Shown piece after piece: positions 44,655 to 54,992 of a stretch of 64,000 nt of DNA. Origin of the DNA: Neofusicoccum parvum (Eukaryota > Ascomycota > Dothideomycetes > Botryosphaeriales > Botryosphaeriaceae); NCBI GenBank assembly GCA_020912385.1, contig CP087216.1, positions 744,001-808,000 of the forward strand. The letters are read 5' to 3'. How positions within the stretch are numbered: position 1 is the first letter of the stretch; each line of letters begins with the position of its first letter. Made by a program: the position numbers and the translations under genes. Under the pieces are notes generated by a model that made no database searches, was not told the DNA's origin, and saw only the letters and a list, made by a program, of their open reading frames with translations.

Positions 44655-45354
44655 GGGGTCGGGGATATACCATGTTAGTGAGAAGGGTAGCCGTTTAGCG
44701 TGCTTATGTTACAGTTCAGCAAATATCTTCTGGCCGTGATGGGTGGGTTCGTTTGGCTTTGAGGTCTTTACTCTTGAGTAACCTTTAGACTTCATAACAC
44801 CGATTGTTGTAGGTTGTTAGTATTCAACACTTACCAATAATGCTCAGGACCAGGGTTATCTTGTCGTGTTCAGCATTAATCGATATTGCGAAACACTTGG
44901 GAGAATAGTATCGAGCTCAATGGAGGCAAAGAAAGCAGAAGGAAGCATATGGACGAGCACGCACACGGAGAAGCCGTCACGGACGTTCTGGAAGCACACG
45001 TCCCGTGCATAGTGATACTCGACCACCCAGAGTAGAAGAATCTCACTTTCGAAGTCGTCATTAGTCAGGGGGAAACCATTCTACGTGCACAAGCTGCACC
45101 ATCAGTAGAAGACCACGGAAAGACTGATGCGATGAGGAGCGAGAGATCATCTGAGAAGTGAAGGGATGGCAGAAACCGTCAGGTTGTCAGAAAACTGTTT
45201 TTGCTCCGCTGTTAATACATATACACCTTTCCCATGCTCTACTTGCAATCTCATGTGAGGCCGGCATAATACACATTGCAAGAGACCCGATTTTATGGTC
45301 TGCGTGAAAGATGCTCCCCGACGAGCCAGCCACCTCAAGCGATGCCCAACTAGC
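44655..45354. other. Convergent intergenic spacer
   Basis: About 0.7 kb between two 3' ends, moderately AT-rich; no feature recognised. Confidence 0.6.
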
Positions 45355-46073
45355 TTAGTACCTGTACGGCGTTCCCTTCTTCCCCTTGGTCGGATTCAAC
45401 GGGTCGGGATAGACCTTCTTTTGGTACACTTCCTTCACCTCCTTGCCCTCAGCCGTCAGCCTCTCGAACTTGCTGACCATCTCCTCCAGCTCATTCTTTC
45501 CGTTGTCACCGCGGAACTGCAGGACCTTCTTCAGATTGGCGCGGGTGATGGGGGTCTCGTCCAGGTTCTCGGAGCGCTGACGCGCGACGACCTTGGCCAT
45601 CATGGCGAACCGCATGTCCTTGGGCGAGTCGACCAGCTCGAGGATGGCCGACTCGGCCTGGTCTTCCTTGAGCGGCTCGACGCGCAGCACGCGGGTGTAG
45701 CCGCCGGGCCGGTCAGCGTAGCGCTCGCGGAGGGGTCCGAAGAGCTTGGGGATGAGTTCGATGGGTCGCTGTATAGGTCAAGACGATCAGCCTTGCACAA
45801 TTGGGACTGGTATCCGTGCCATGGTGTTCAGTCCGTCGTGCCCGTTCATCAACGTACGTAGAAAATTTGGCCCGCTCTTCTTCTGCTCGCCTCGGTGTTC
45901 TTCTTGCCCATGGTGATCAGCTTGTCCGCCAGCCGTTGCGCCTCCTTCGCCTTGTGCCATGTCGTCGTGATGCTCTCATGCTCGAACAGCGACGTCACCA
46001 GGTTGCGCAGCAGCGCCTGCCTGTGCGAGCTCTTGCGGGAGAGGTGGCGGTACTTTGCTGCGCCGCCTGCCAT
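45355..46073 (-). CDS. Mitochondrial large ribosomal subunit protein bL17m
   Basis: Bacterial-type L17 of the mitoribosome (yeast Mrpl8 family). Exons 46073-45858 and 45768-45355; 209 aa. The L17 signature is complete: KYRHLSRKSSHRQALLRNLV, then SLFEHESITTTWHKAKEAQR and LADKLITMGKKN, and after the intron RPIELIPKLFGPLRERYADR with PGGYTRVLRVEP. The C-terminal extension (about 138-209) with ETPITRANLKKVLQFRGDNG is the fungal addition. The start is the only ATG before the conserved GGAAKYRHL. It is divergent from PSF2. Confidence 0.95.
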
Positions 46074-46449
46074 TGCTGCAGTGGTCGAATGATCCGGTAG
46101 ATGTACAAGTCGAAGATGCAGGCGCGCCGCGGAGGTGGTGTAGAGGTCGGTCGAGGTTTTCGTGCAGGGGTAGGCGCGGGAATCCGGTCGTGACGAGTGT
46201 CCGAGTGCTCGATCCTCTGGCGGGGAGCAGCCCGGGTCGCGGGCGCAATTGGACGGGTGATGGGGGAAGCGCAATGCTCGGGATGGCGCGGTGTCTGGCG
46301 CGGACAGCGGAGGTGGTGGTCGGAGAAATTCACGCCAAGACGGCCGCCGTCAGATGCGCTGCGTCGGTCCCGCGCGCCTCGACACGCACCTGCCCGCGCG
46401 CAGACGCGACTCCGCCATTTCACACACCTCTCCGCCCGCTGTCCACACG
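46074..46449. promoter_or_regulatory. Shared 376-bp divergent promoter, bL17m / PSF2
   Basis: The two starts lie back to back. No TATA box is obvious. An A/T-balanced stretch near 46110-46160 and GC-rich sequence near the PSF2 start are the only visible contrasts. Confidence 0.5.
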
Positions 46450-47306
46450 ATGGCGCTTCCCCTGCCGCCGGGGCTCACGCCGCCCGAAGTCGCGTTTCTG
46501 TGCGAAATGGAGCTTGTCACCGTGATACCACGCCAACGCCTCGAGAGCCTCGACCTGCTAGGAGTGAGTAGCTAACCCCGCCAGCTGTCGCACCTTTTTT
46601 CCAATTCGTAGTATGTCATCCAGAACAGCTGCTCAGCAACCCATCCTCAACACCAGCCGCTGACCCCAATCCCGCACAGGGCCCCACGCCCCCCCTCAAC
46701 CCACCGCACCGCGCCGACCTCCCCCTCTGGCTCGCCCTCCTCCTCAAGCGCCAACGCCGCGCCAACATCCTCCCGCCGCCCTGGCTGCTCCCAGCCTCCC
46801 TAACCACCATCCTCGAATTCGAGACCGAGCACTCCAAAGACGCCTTCTCGCCGCCTCCCCGCCTGCCGCCCCCAGCAGCATCCGGCCCGCAGCCCTCCCC
46901 GCCCTTCCTGCCCGGCGCGACGGCCGCCGCCCCGGCCGCCGCGCTGCCCTACCACTGGCTCGAGCTGGGCGAGGCGCTGCTGGACGCCGCGCCCGACGAC
47001 TTCGGCGACGGCCGCGACGCGGTGCGGCGGCTGCTGCGCGACCTGCGCGAGGCGCGCCTGGCCAAGCTGCGCGCCGGCGCCGACGTGCTGGACGCCGACG
47101 CAGGCGCCGTCCGCATGGACGGCGTCGGCGCCATGGAGGTCGCCGAGGGCCGCGCCTTCATCGCCGGCGTCGTCGACGGCTTGCGCCGCCTCGGCGCCAG
47201 CAGGGAGCAGGCGCGGCGCGAGCGCGAGAGGGAGGAGACTGAGAATGGGTATCCGGGGGGTGGGAGTGGCGGCGGGGGGTATGATGACGATGAGATGGAT
47301 CTATGA
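46450..47306 (+). CDS. PSF2: GINS complex subunit Psf2
   Basis: Subunit of GINS, part of the CMG replicative helicase. Exons 46450-46563 and 46680-47306; 246 aa. The N-terminal B-domain strand reads [20 protein letters not shown], then [20 protein letters not shown] spans the splice, and [19 protein letters not shown] is the signature helix of Psf2. An Ala/Pro-rich loop (about 85-115) is longer than in yeast. The helical end [20 protein letters not shown] with [19 protein letters not shown] confirms the family. A Gly-rich, acidic tail closes the protein. The start is the conserved [13 protein letters not shown]. Confidence 0.94.
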
Positions 47307-48151
47307 GGCGGGGAGGGAAAGGGGTGGGAAGGGGTGGATGAGGATTGCGGATGGCGCCCGGCGGTGGGGTGGAGGTGAAGCTGCTGTGCGCCTGGTATAC
47401 CCGGGGGCGTGGGATTGAGACTTCGTAGATGCTCCGAGGCCGGTGCTCTTGCGAACAGCAGAAATGCGGACGCTTGATCTGCGTGGCAGGTCTCTTTGCC
47501 TTTACAAAGGCAGACCGTAAGCTGAAAAGGCGGTTGATATGCCCCATAGTCAAACACCACTGGGAACGTGGAATGATGGAAAGAAACCTTTTGGTTCACT
47601 CAAAGACTAAGTAGATGAGACATGAAATCAGAAAAGACATGCTAGCTTTAAAAAGTCTGAGTGCAATTGACAACTTGTCGAAATTTTCTTCCGTGCGAAG
47701 CTCTGATATCGAACAGTCTGAATTGGAACTTGATGCACTGTTGTGCGGAATTCTATCGTAGCATTGGACAGCATTCGAGGAAAATTTGAACTGGTGAACG
47801 TTGAGACGAGAGATATAATATCATATGAAATTTGAAAGCCATTAGATATGAGAAGCTAGACCTTTCAATCCCTCAACTTTGAAATTCAACATTCATTGGT
47901 TTCACAGCAAAGCAGCATCACGGCATTCACAAGCCAAATCCCAAAAAACGGGGGAGCGCCAAACACGACCTTCGGACGGTCTCTTCATTTCATCCTCTGC
48001 GCTAGCAAGAAAGCCCAGCAAAAAAATCCAGCCCAGCCCTTTAGTCCCATCGACGCCCCCATCCTGAGAACTTTTTTGAAGTTTGTTCTTCATTGGTATA
48101 TGAACCCTTTCCGCATTTCGTCGAAGCCCCCGCTTTTTTAATTCAATAAAT
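47307..48151. other. Convergent AT-rich spacer
   Basis: About 0.85 kb between two 3' ends; 47600-47900 is clearly AT-rich relative to the window. No gene, repeat or RNA recognised. Confidence 0.6.
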
Positions 48152-48709
48152 CTAAGCGTCCTCAACGACGGTGGTGTTCAGGCCCTTGGGGTCCTTGACG
48201 TTGACGGCCTGGACGTAGGAGTACAGCTTCTCCTTGGCGCCCTCTTCGTCGTTACGCTTGCGGCTGATGCGGACGCGGAGGCGGAACGGGACGCCCTTGA
48301 TACCGGACTCCCAGACCTTCTTGTTCAACTGGGGGTCGAGGCGGACGTCGGAGGTGCCCTGTGTTGTCGCTCCTGTCAGCTCCTGTTTCCTTTGGACCTC
48401 TTTCTCTGGGCATGTGTGATTTGACGTACCATGGCCTTGGTGGCGAAGGCGCGGATCTCCTTGATGGCGCGGGGAGCCCTCTTCTTGAAGGCAACACCGT
48501 GGACCTGTATTGTACCGAAATATACCGAATCAGTCTTCCGCCCGATGCCACAGCGTGGTGTGACCGTTTCTGGACTTCACCAAACTGATTTTTGTGTTGT
48601 GTGTTCAAGAACGTACACGCTTGTGGAGGTGGATGGTGTACTCGCGCGCGACGACGTCGGCGATGGCGCTGCGCTGCTTGCCAGCGGCGGGCTTGGTCTT
48701 GGTGGACAT
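48152..48709 (-). CDS. RPL31: 60S ribosomal protein L31 (eL31)
   Basis: Cytosolic large-subunit ribosomal protein near the polypeptide exit tunnel. Three exons: 48709-48617, 48504-48430 and 48358-48152; 124 aa, the usual size. It shows SAIADVVAREYTIHLHKRVH across the first splice, GVAFKKRAPRAIKEIRAFAT, then GTSDVRLDPQLNKKVWESGI and GVPFRLRVRISRKRND, and ends VKDPKGLNTTVVEDA. The exon boundaries fall after KR and ATKAM, as usual in filamentous fungi. A TATA-like TATAAA on the minus strand lies near 49025, about 310 bp upstream. Confidence 0.97.
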
Positions 48710-49549
48710 TTCTGCAGAGCGAAGCGGTGAGGTCAGCGACACGGCGGATTGAGGGTGACAACAGCAGCACGTGGCGAGTGCAGGACGTTCGCGGGTGGGA
48801 TTGGTCTTACTGCGAGAGGGTGTCGATGGACGAGGGGAGGAGAGGGCCGTTGGATGTCGAGGTAGGTCGTCGCAGAGATCGAAAACTTCGGCGTCGCCGG
48901 CGGATGGCAGAAATGAGGTGGTGTGGGCGTCTCGCTTACCGACCGTCGGCTGAACTACGGAACCAGGATCCCTGCAACCTTAGCTCTACCAGTCGTGGGC
49001 GGCCGGGCAGATGTGCTCATTTCTCGCTTTATATGCAGTTTTGATTGCTGCCCATAAAGGAGTCATGAAAGGGGCCAAATGAGAAGGGCGAATTACTATG
49101 CACTCTGCTCCTTCCTGTAGAGGTTCACCGCCATTGCAGCAATTCCCCGCACCCCGGACTCTGTCATGCCACCAGTTCGCAGAGGCGTCTTTGCACTTTT
49201 AAGAATGTTGACTATTGAAACAATTTACATGGTCATCGTCCTTCCATCCAGGTATCCTGCAAAAGAAACGTCGCGCCCACCCAAAAGGACTCGAAGCCGG
49301 AAACCCATAAACTCCAAACCCCGACGTACAAGCCGTAAACCCATTGCTGCATGCGTGTGTTGTCCAACTCCTTATGAATCCATCCAATGCCCCATGCAGT
49401 GCAGACTATAAACACAACGTGTAGTGTTGAGCGCCCAACCCACGATTCTCGCTTGTTGTAACCCATCATTCGCGTATCGTAATGAACATCACAGGGGCGT
49501 GCTGACAACCCCAGTCCCTTCGCCAAAAGATGCTGGTCTTTGTTAATCT
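48710..49549. promoter_or_regulatory. RPL31 promoter region and 3' flank of the CHY/RING gene
   Basis: The two minus-strand genes are in tandem, so the part nearest 48710 is the RPL31 promoter. No binding site could be assigned with confidence. No coding region supported. Confidence 0.5.
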
Positions 49550-51779
49550 TTAACGATGTCCAATCAAATCAATGCCACTGAGAATGTCATCTGCGGCATC
49601 ATCAAGCTCTTCGTCATCTTGATCCTCGTCCTCATCCATGCTGTCATCACTGTCTTCCTCTTCATCGTCATAGGCAGCGTCTTCCATCTCGTCATCTGAC
49701 CCGCGGAGAAAGCGTCTGACAGGAGACAACGATCTCACACGCTGCAGCATCTCAAATGGCGAAAAGGTCGAGCCATCTGCGGACGACGGCCGCATAGCTG
49801 CTTCTCTCTCGCGCGCTTCTCGCTCTTCACGTTCAGCAAGAAGGAAGTAGGAGCCGGAAGACCTGCGTTCGATGATGTTTGGAGCTGGCGCCAGGCAAGA
49901 GCGAGGAGAAGAAGGCACGGCCGTCGGATCAGTAGGAGTGCCGACACCGAGGTCCTGGTCAGTCTCATTGCCAACCAGCAGGCGCAGCTCGTTGGTGTTG
50001 AACGACTCGCAATGGGCGCATTGGTTACCAAGCCAGTGGTAATTCGACGTGGATTTAACTGAGCAGTCGTTGCAATGGATCACCAGTTTGGTGTCGGCGA
50101 ATTGTGCAGGCATCGGCTGGCTGTCGATCGCATCTCTAAGTTTTCGCCACTGCAGTTCCATGTTGACGGCGCTCTTCTTGCACATTGGGCACTTGTAGTC
50201 AGTCTGCATGTAGGAATCGTAGCAATCGCGGTGCATGTAATGCCCACACTTCATGGAGACAACGTCGGTGGAGGAAGTGAACATGTAGTCCTTGCAGATG
50301 GGGCAATCGGCATCGGTAGCGCGTTCGATGCAGCGGTGATCTTCTGCGAACTTGATGCTAATGCAGACGTTGCATTTCTGGGATGAATTAGCACACAACG
50401 AGTGCTGATGATGAAAGTTCACGCACCTTGCAATGAATAAAATCTTTGCCGAGACCTTCTCCCCGTCTGCAAATCCCACAATCAGGGCAATGGTAGATGC
50501 TTTTGGCGCTGTCGTTGTCCCAGAGCTTGCAAATATCACAGTAATACCAGGCAGCCCGCACCTGGCATGACCGGCAAAACTCTCCCGCCGGCTGCGGAGT
50601 GGCGCAAAGCATGCACAACATGTTCCTTGTCTTCTGGCGGTTCAAGTGATGGTCCTCCTTTTCATCATGGCAATGACGGCACGTGTGCCAGCGGTTGCAG
50701 TCGAAACATTGGATCTTGACATTCCTCCTGTAATGCTGGCAGCCACAAATGGTCTGTTCATCCTCGTGTTCATCCTCGTCCATGTGGGCACCCTCGCCGT
50801 GCTCATGTGCATGCTCAGACACAGGATAGAATGTAGGTTTGAGATCCTCTACCGTAAGGTTATAGGTGTTGTCGCTGTCGAATGCAGAGTACACCGAGTT
50901 CGGCGACGAAATATGCATGTCCGACAGCGTAGAGCTCGGGGTGAACGGCCTGTCCTGCGACATGATGCTTGCCGGAGATCGCGGCCGCGTGATGTGCCCC
51001 TGCAGCGCATTGTATCTCTCCGTCATCAGGAAGTGCATGCGCCTGGCCTTCTCATCGTTCGAGACGCTGAGCTTGCGGATCTCGTGTATCCGCAGGCGCA
51101 AAAGGCGCATGCCGTCGTCGGCCGGCAGCGATTCGGACATTGTGATCTGAGCAGAGCTGACGCCGGGCAGGGGGTAGGTCAGGGCGCGGGTAGTATCTCG
51201 GCGTGGCTGATCTATAGTGGTTGCGCTACCCCGCGGAGAACGGCTCAGGTCGGGGGTTTCCGCAGAGCGAAAGGGCGCGGGGATGCCGTGGGCGGGGTTG
51301 CTGGATCGCTCGTCCTCGAGGATGCTTGCGGTGCGAGAAGAGGGAGCGGTCGTCCTCGTAGGCGATTGCGTGAGTCGAGCATGACCAGCGGCGGTGGACC
51401 TAGGAGGATCTTCGGGCTCGGGGGTGCGTTCGGGGGTCTGGACGGTGGCGAAGTCGGAGCTCTCAGAAGACGCAGTCGCGGTCGCGGGCGCGGGCGCGGT
51501 CGTGGACGCGGGCTGGCTTTCACCCTCTGCTACCCGTCGCGGGTCGTTGTCGTCCGGCGAGGAGACATCGGCGGCGGAGATGCTCGTCATCGCCCGCCGC
51601 GGCGCTGGTTTGCGCGCTGAGGAATGGCTCCCGCCTGCACGTGATGGACGGCGGGAATCGTCAGGGATCGTCGTGGATTCGCCATGACTAGCTGCGCATT
51701 GTGAGGCGCGCGCTCCGGAGAATCTGCGAGCGTGGCGGACGACGGGCTCGATGATGAACGACGAGATGAGGTTGGTCAT
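49550..51779 (-). CDS. CHY/CTCHY/RING zinc-finger protein (Pirh2/RCHY1-like E3 ligase)
   Basis: Predicted RING-type ubiquitin ligase. Exons 51779-50427 and 50377-49550; 726 aa. The zinc array is in family order: CHY finger (ICGCQHYRRNVKIQCFDCNR, about residue 340 on), CTCHY finger (WYYCDICKLWDNDSAKSIYH, then CPDCGICRRGEG), RING (CPICKDYMF ... CGHYMHRDCYD ... CPMCKK, about 474-530) and a zinc-ribbon (IHCNDCSVK ... CAHCESFN). Long Ser/Pro/Thr-rich disorder lies in front and an acidic tail (EEEDSDDSMDEDEDQDDEE) behind. Start choice: the ATG before NLISSFIIEPVVRHARRFS, an amphipathic opening; the frame stays open to 52196 and another ATG is at 51590. Confidence 0.86.
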
Positions 51780-53034
51780 TAGGAGGCGCAAGAAGCGAGA
51801 GAGGCCAGCGGTGCAGGCGTCGGACTGGAAACTGGGAACGGAGGGAGCGGTTCTTGGAACAGCTGCACTGTCCGCCGCTGCCTCCTGCCAACGTGACACG
51901 CCGCACCCGGCCAGCACTACTCCCAGGAGGTGAAGGTCCACATGGGTAGCCGAAGACGCTGCGGCTCTGCTGCGCGCTGTCGGGCCGTTGCGGCTGCCTT
52001 TTGCCTGCCGGTGAGGCGGTGGTGTCGCCTCAGAGTCTGCCAGTTCTCTGAGCGGCGCCATGGCGGAGAGGTCTGCGCTTTGCACCCCCGCGCGCGCATC
52101 CGGGGCCACGCTCATAGAAATAAGGGCAGCCTGCATCCGGCGCGGCAGGGAGTCCAGTCCGCGGGGCAATTCCTGCAGCGACGCCCATTCTCGCAACGGC
52201 GATTCCGAGTTCCAATTCTCCGATGCGTAGCGAGTGCGATCTGCCCGCAGGCGCCCCGGTCATGGTGGAGTTTCACGAGGCGTCAGCCAGCCCCTGTCTG
52301 CCCAGCCATTGGGCACTCCCTGCGGAAATGTTGCCCGAGTCTCTTCGCATGGAGGGCATGAGTGGCCGCAAAAATCGAGGCGTGTGTCAAACAGCAAGAC
52401 GACCAGGATAGAGAAAGTCTACTCTGAGACGGGCAGGTAGATCAGCGTCCCTCTGCAGCCGTCTTTCCCGATAGGGCTGTCGGATCCTCATTACGGAAGC
52501 CCGAGCAGCCGCTGACAGCACGACTGTCGAGCCGCGTCGGTGCTGCCAGACACCGACGTATCTTCACGCCACAAGATGTACAGCAAGAATGATCACAAGC
52601 TCGGTTCCAATGCGGCAGCTCGCAAAGAGTGGCGTTCCCAGGCGACTCTTATCACTTCATTTTGGCAAGATGGCAGTAATCGGGCATAAGCTGACGAAGA
52701 TCATGACTCGGGCATCGACTTGCAGTGCACAAGAGAAGCCTCCGAGCATTCTGAGATTCTCGTTGGTTGAAGCACTGCTTTGCTGGATCCCGCATCTCGT
52801 GCGTCTTGCTGAATAATATGACGCCGTCAACGGCCGTTTGTCTGAAAGTGATTTTTCTGGACCGGCTCCAGGATCTTCCTGACAGGGCCAGCCCAGCGTG
52901 GGGCAACGAAACTTTCAACCTCCCCGCCCCACCTTAAACATCACGTCCAACCGCCTACCGCGAACCAAACTCTCGGATAGTCAGGCCAAAAGGAAAACGA
53001 GCCGCCGGCGTTCTCCACAGAAACAAACCCCGCA
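51780..53034. promoter_or_regulatory. Divergent region, CHY/RING gene / LTO1
   Basis: About 1.25 kb between divergent starts. The minus frame of the CHY/RING gene is open over the first 417 bp and may be coding if an upstream ATG is used. Otherwise no gene or repeat is seen. Confidence 0.5.
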
Positions 53035-53682
53035 ATGGAAGCCGATCTCGACCCGTTCGACACCGTCCTCTCGCTCGAAGACGAGTACTACGCCGAAGGC
53101 CACGCGCTGGGCGTCAAGGACGGCTCGCGCGCCGGCCGCATCGAAGGCCGCGTCTTCGGCCTGGAGAAAGGCTTCGAGAAGTTCGTCGTCATGGGCGCCC
53201 TGCACGCCAAAGCCGCCGTCTGGGCCGCGCGGCTGCCCGCGTACCAGCAGCAGGGAGACGCCCAGAAGAGCAAGGCTTCAGCCGAGGCGGAGACGGGCAC
53301 GGCGCTGCCTGCGTTGCCAGAGAACCCGCGTCTGGCAAAGCACGTCGCCACGCTGCACGCCCTGTCCGAGCCGGCGAGCTTGTCGACGCAGAATGATGAG
53401 GACGCGGTGTCGGAGTTCGATGACCGGCTCAAGCGCGCGCAGGCGAAGGCCAAGGTTATTGAGAAGCTGGTCAACGAGGGACAGGATGTCAGTGAGCTTA
53501 CGGGTGAAGAAAAGGGCTCCGAGGTGGCTGCAAGTGCTCCGAGTGGACGGTCTAGTAGTGCCGCTGGTGCTGTGAAGGGTCCGAAGCGAATCGGTGGTAG
53601 CGTGAAAATGGTTCGAAAGGAAGGTCGGGGCGAGGAGAAGAACATGGAGGATTTTGGAACGATCGGGAGTCGTCAGTCTTGA
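53035..53682 (+). CDS. LTO1: LTO1 (ORAOV1-like) iron-sulfur targeting adaptor
   Basis: Lto1 works with Yae1 to bring the CIA iron-sulfur machinery to the ABC protein Rli1/ABCE1, needed for ribosome recycling. Single exon, 215 aa. The family's GX3 repeat is clear in residues 22-46: Gly every fourth position through EGHALGVKDGSRAGRIEGRV and on to FGLEKGFEKF. The preceding DPFDTVLSLEDEYYAEG is the usual lead-in. The C-terminal half is Ala/Ser/Glu-rich and disordered; the typical C-terminal Trp of some LTO1 proteins is not seen (it ends SRQS). The start is the ATG just before DLDPFDTVL. Confidence 0.88.
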   Translation: MEADLDPFDTVLSLEDEYYAEGHALGVKDGSRAGRIEGRVFGLEKGFEKFVVMGALHAKAAVWAARLPAYQQQGDAQKSKASAEAETGTALPALPENPRLAKHVATLHALSEPASLSTQNDEDAVSEFDDRLKRAQAKAKVIEKLVNEGQDVSELTGEEKGSEVAASAPSGRSSSAAGAVKGPKRIGGSVKMVRKEGRGEEKNMEDFGTIGSRQS

Positions 53683-54418
53683 GAGGTGGAGGGGTATCTG
53701 GACATTTCAATTTACTGGGATGGTGGACGAGTCGGGGCTAAGCCTTGCAACCCCACAACCCCAGATCCGGATAGCAAGACATGTCCACGCGCAACATCCC
53801 TGCTAGGCCTCCAGGGGACACCAACAAGGAGTCAGTGCGTCTGGGGATGATTGCGTCAGACGTCACCGCAGCTCGCGTCTTTTGTAGGTTTGTCGGTGGT
53901 ACAAACACGACGCTGTAGAAGGAGGTCTCCAGGGATAGTCGAGCGGGGCAAAAATCACAAGAATGGCGGAGGCAAGCTTCGCGTAGAATGTTAAAGTGCT
54001 TCTTCGTCATTTGAGGGGGTATATGGGCGACTGTAGAGAGATGTAGCCAAAGAGGGCCGTATCTCTCGAGTCTCGTAGTGTACAGATCCCCCCGTCAAGA
54101 AATTGTCCTTAAAGTCCCGCCTTGCAATAAACAGATTCTCTCCAGCAAAGAATTGTCCGTGAAACCCCCGTCTATCCAGAAACCCCAAGCCACACCGAGA
54201 AGAGCTCTAACCCAAGAAGACCCGATATTAAAGATGGCCGGGGCCAGTAGTGCAGGCGCTCAGTAGTAGTGGTCGTCTCGGTAGTTGTTGCAGATCTCAT
54301 GGCGATGGTAGCAGCGACACGTCCAAGGATTGACGAATGTCCTGCTGTGTAGTCAAAGAGATCTAGGAAATAAAGGGAATGCAAGCGCAGACTGCCCGAG
54401 TGCAAAAAGCGCAGTGTC
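53683..54418. other. Convergent intergenic spacer
   Basis: About 0.74 kb between two 3' ends; no feature recognised. Confidence 0.6.
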
Positions 54419-54992
54419 TTACAAAACAATGATGGAGCTAAGGCCAAGGCACATGGCAGCGATACCGAGGAGACCGGCAAGCTCAGGCTTCTGGCCATCG
54501 TTGCTGGGGGCGGGAGTCGATGAGGCAGCACCGGGGGTCGCAGAGGCGCTAGAAGCCGAGTCGCTGCCAGAGCCAGCGGAGGGGGTGCTGGCAGAGCTGC
54601 CGGGAGTGGTGACCGAGCCGGTGGCAGAGGCGCTGGCAGACTTGGTGCCGGTGGCAGAAGCGACGGAAGTAGCTGGTAGAGGCGAACGGTTAGATCTCAT
54701 GTCGAAGTGGGGTGAGGCGACCAAGCAGAAGGTGAGGCTGCGACTTACCAACAGTGACGCCAGCTTCCTTGCAAACGGAGGCGTAGGCGGACATGGCAGC
54801 GGACTTCTGGGCGTCGCAGGTGGAAGAGATGTCCGAGGCGACGTCCTTCTTGTTGCAGATGGTCTTGATGTCGGACGGGTCGGGCTGCTGGCCGATCACG
54901 GCGAGGAGACAGGCGGGCGGAGTCGCAGCGGCGACATTGACGAAGCCCAGGAGGGCGACGAAGAACAGGACGAAGAACTTGGCCGAGAACAT
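54419..54992 (-). CDS. CFEM-like, GPI-anchored Ser-rich surface protein
   Basis: Probable cell-wall or plasma-membrane surface protein. Exons 54992-54749 and 54672-54419; 165 aa. A signal peptide (MFSAKFFVLFFVALLGFVNV, then AAA) is followed by a short Cys domain (about 26-80) with PACLLAVIG, TICNKKDV, SSTCDAQKS and ASVCKEAG, spaced like the middle of a CFEM domain but with only four cysteines instead of eight. The second exon is a Ser/Ala/Thr/Gly linker, then a C-terminal hydrophobic end (LAGLLGIAAMCLGLSSIIVL) typical of GPI attachment. The start is the ATG of the signal peptide; an in-frame upstream ATG at 55094 would spoil it. A role in heme uptake, known for full CFEM proteins, is doubtful here. 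Confidence 0.82.
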
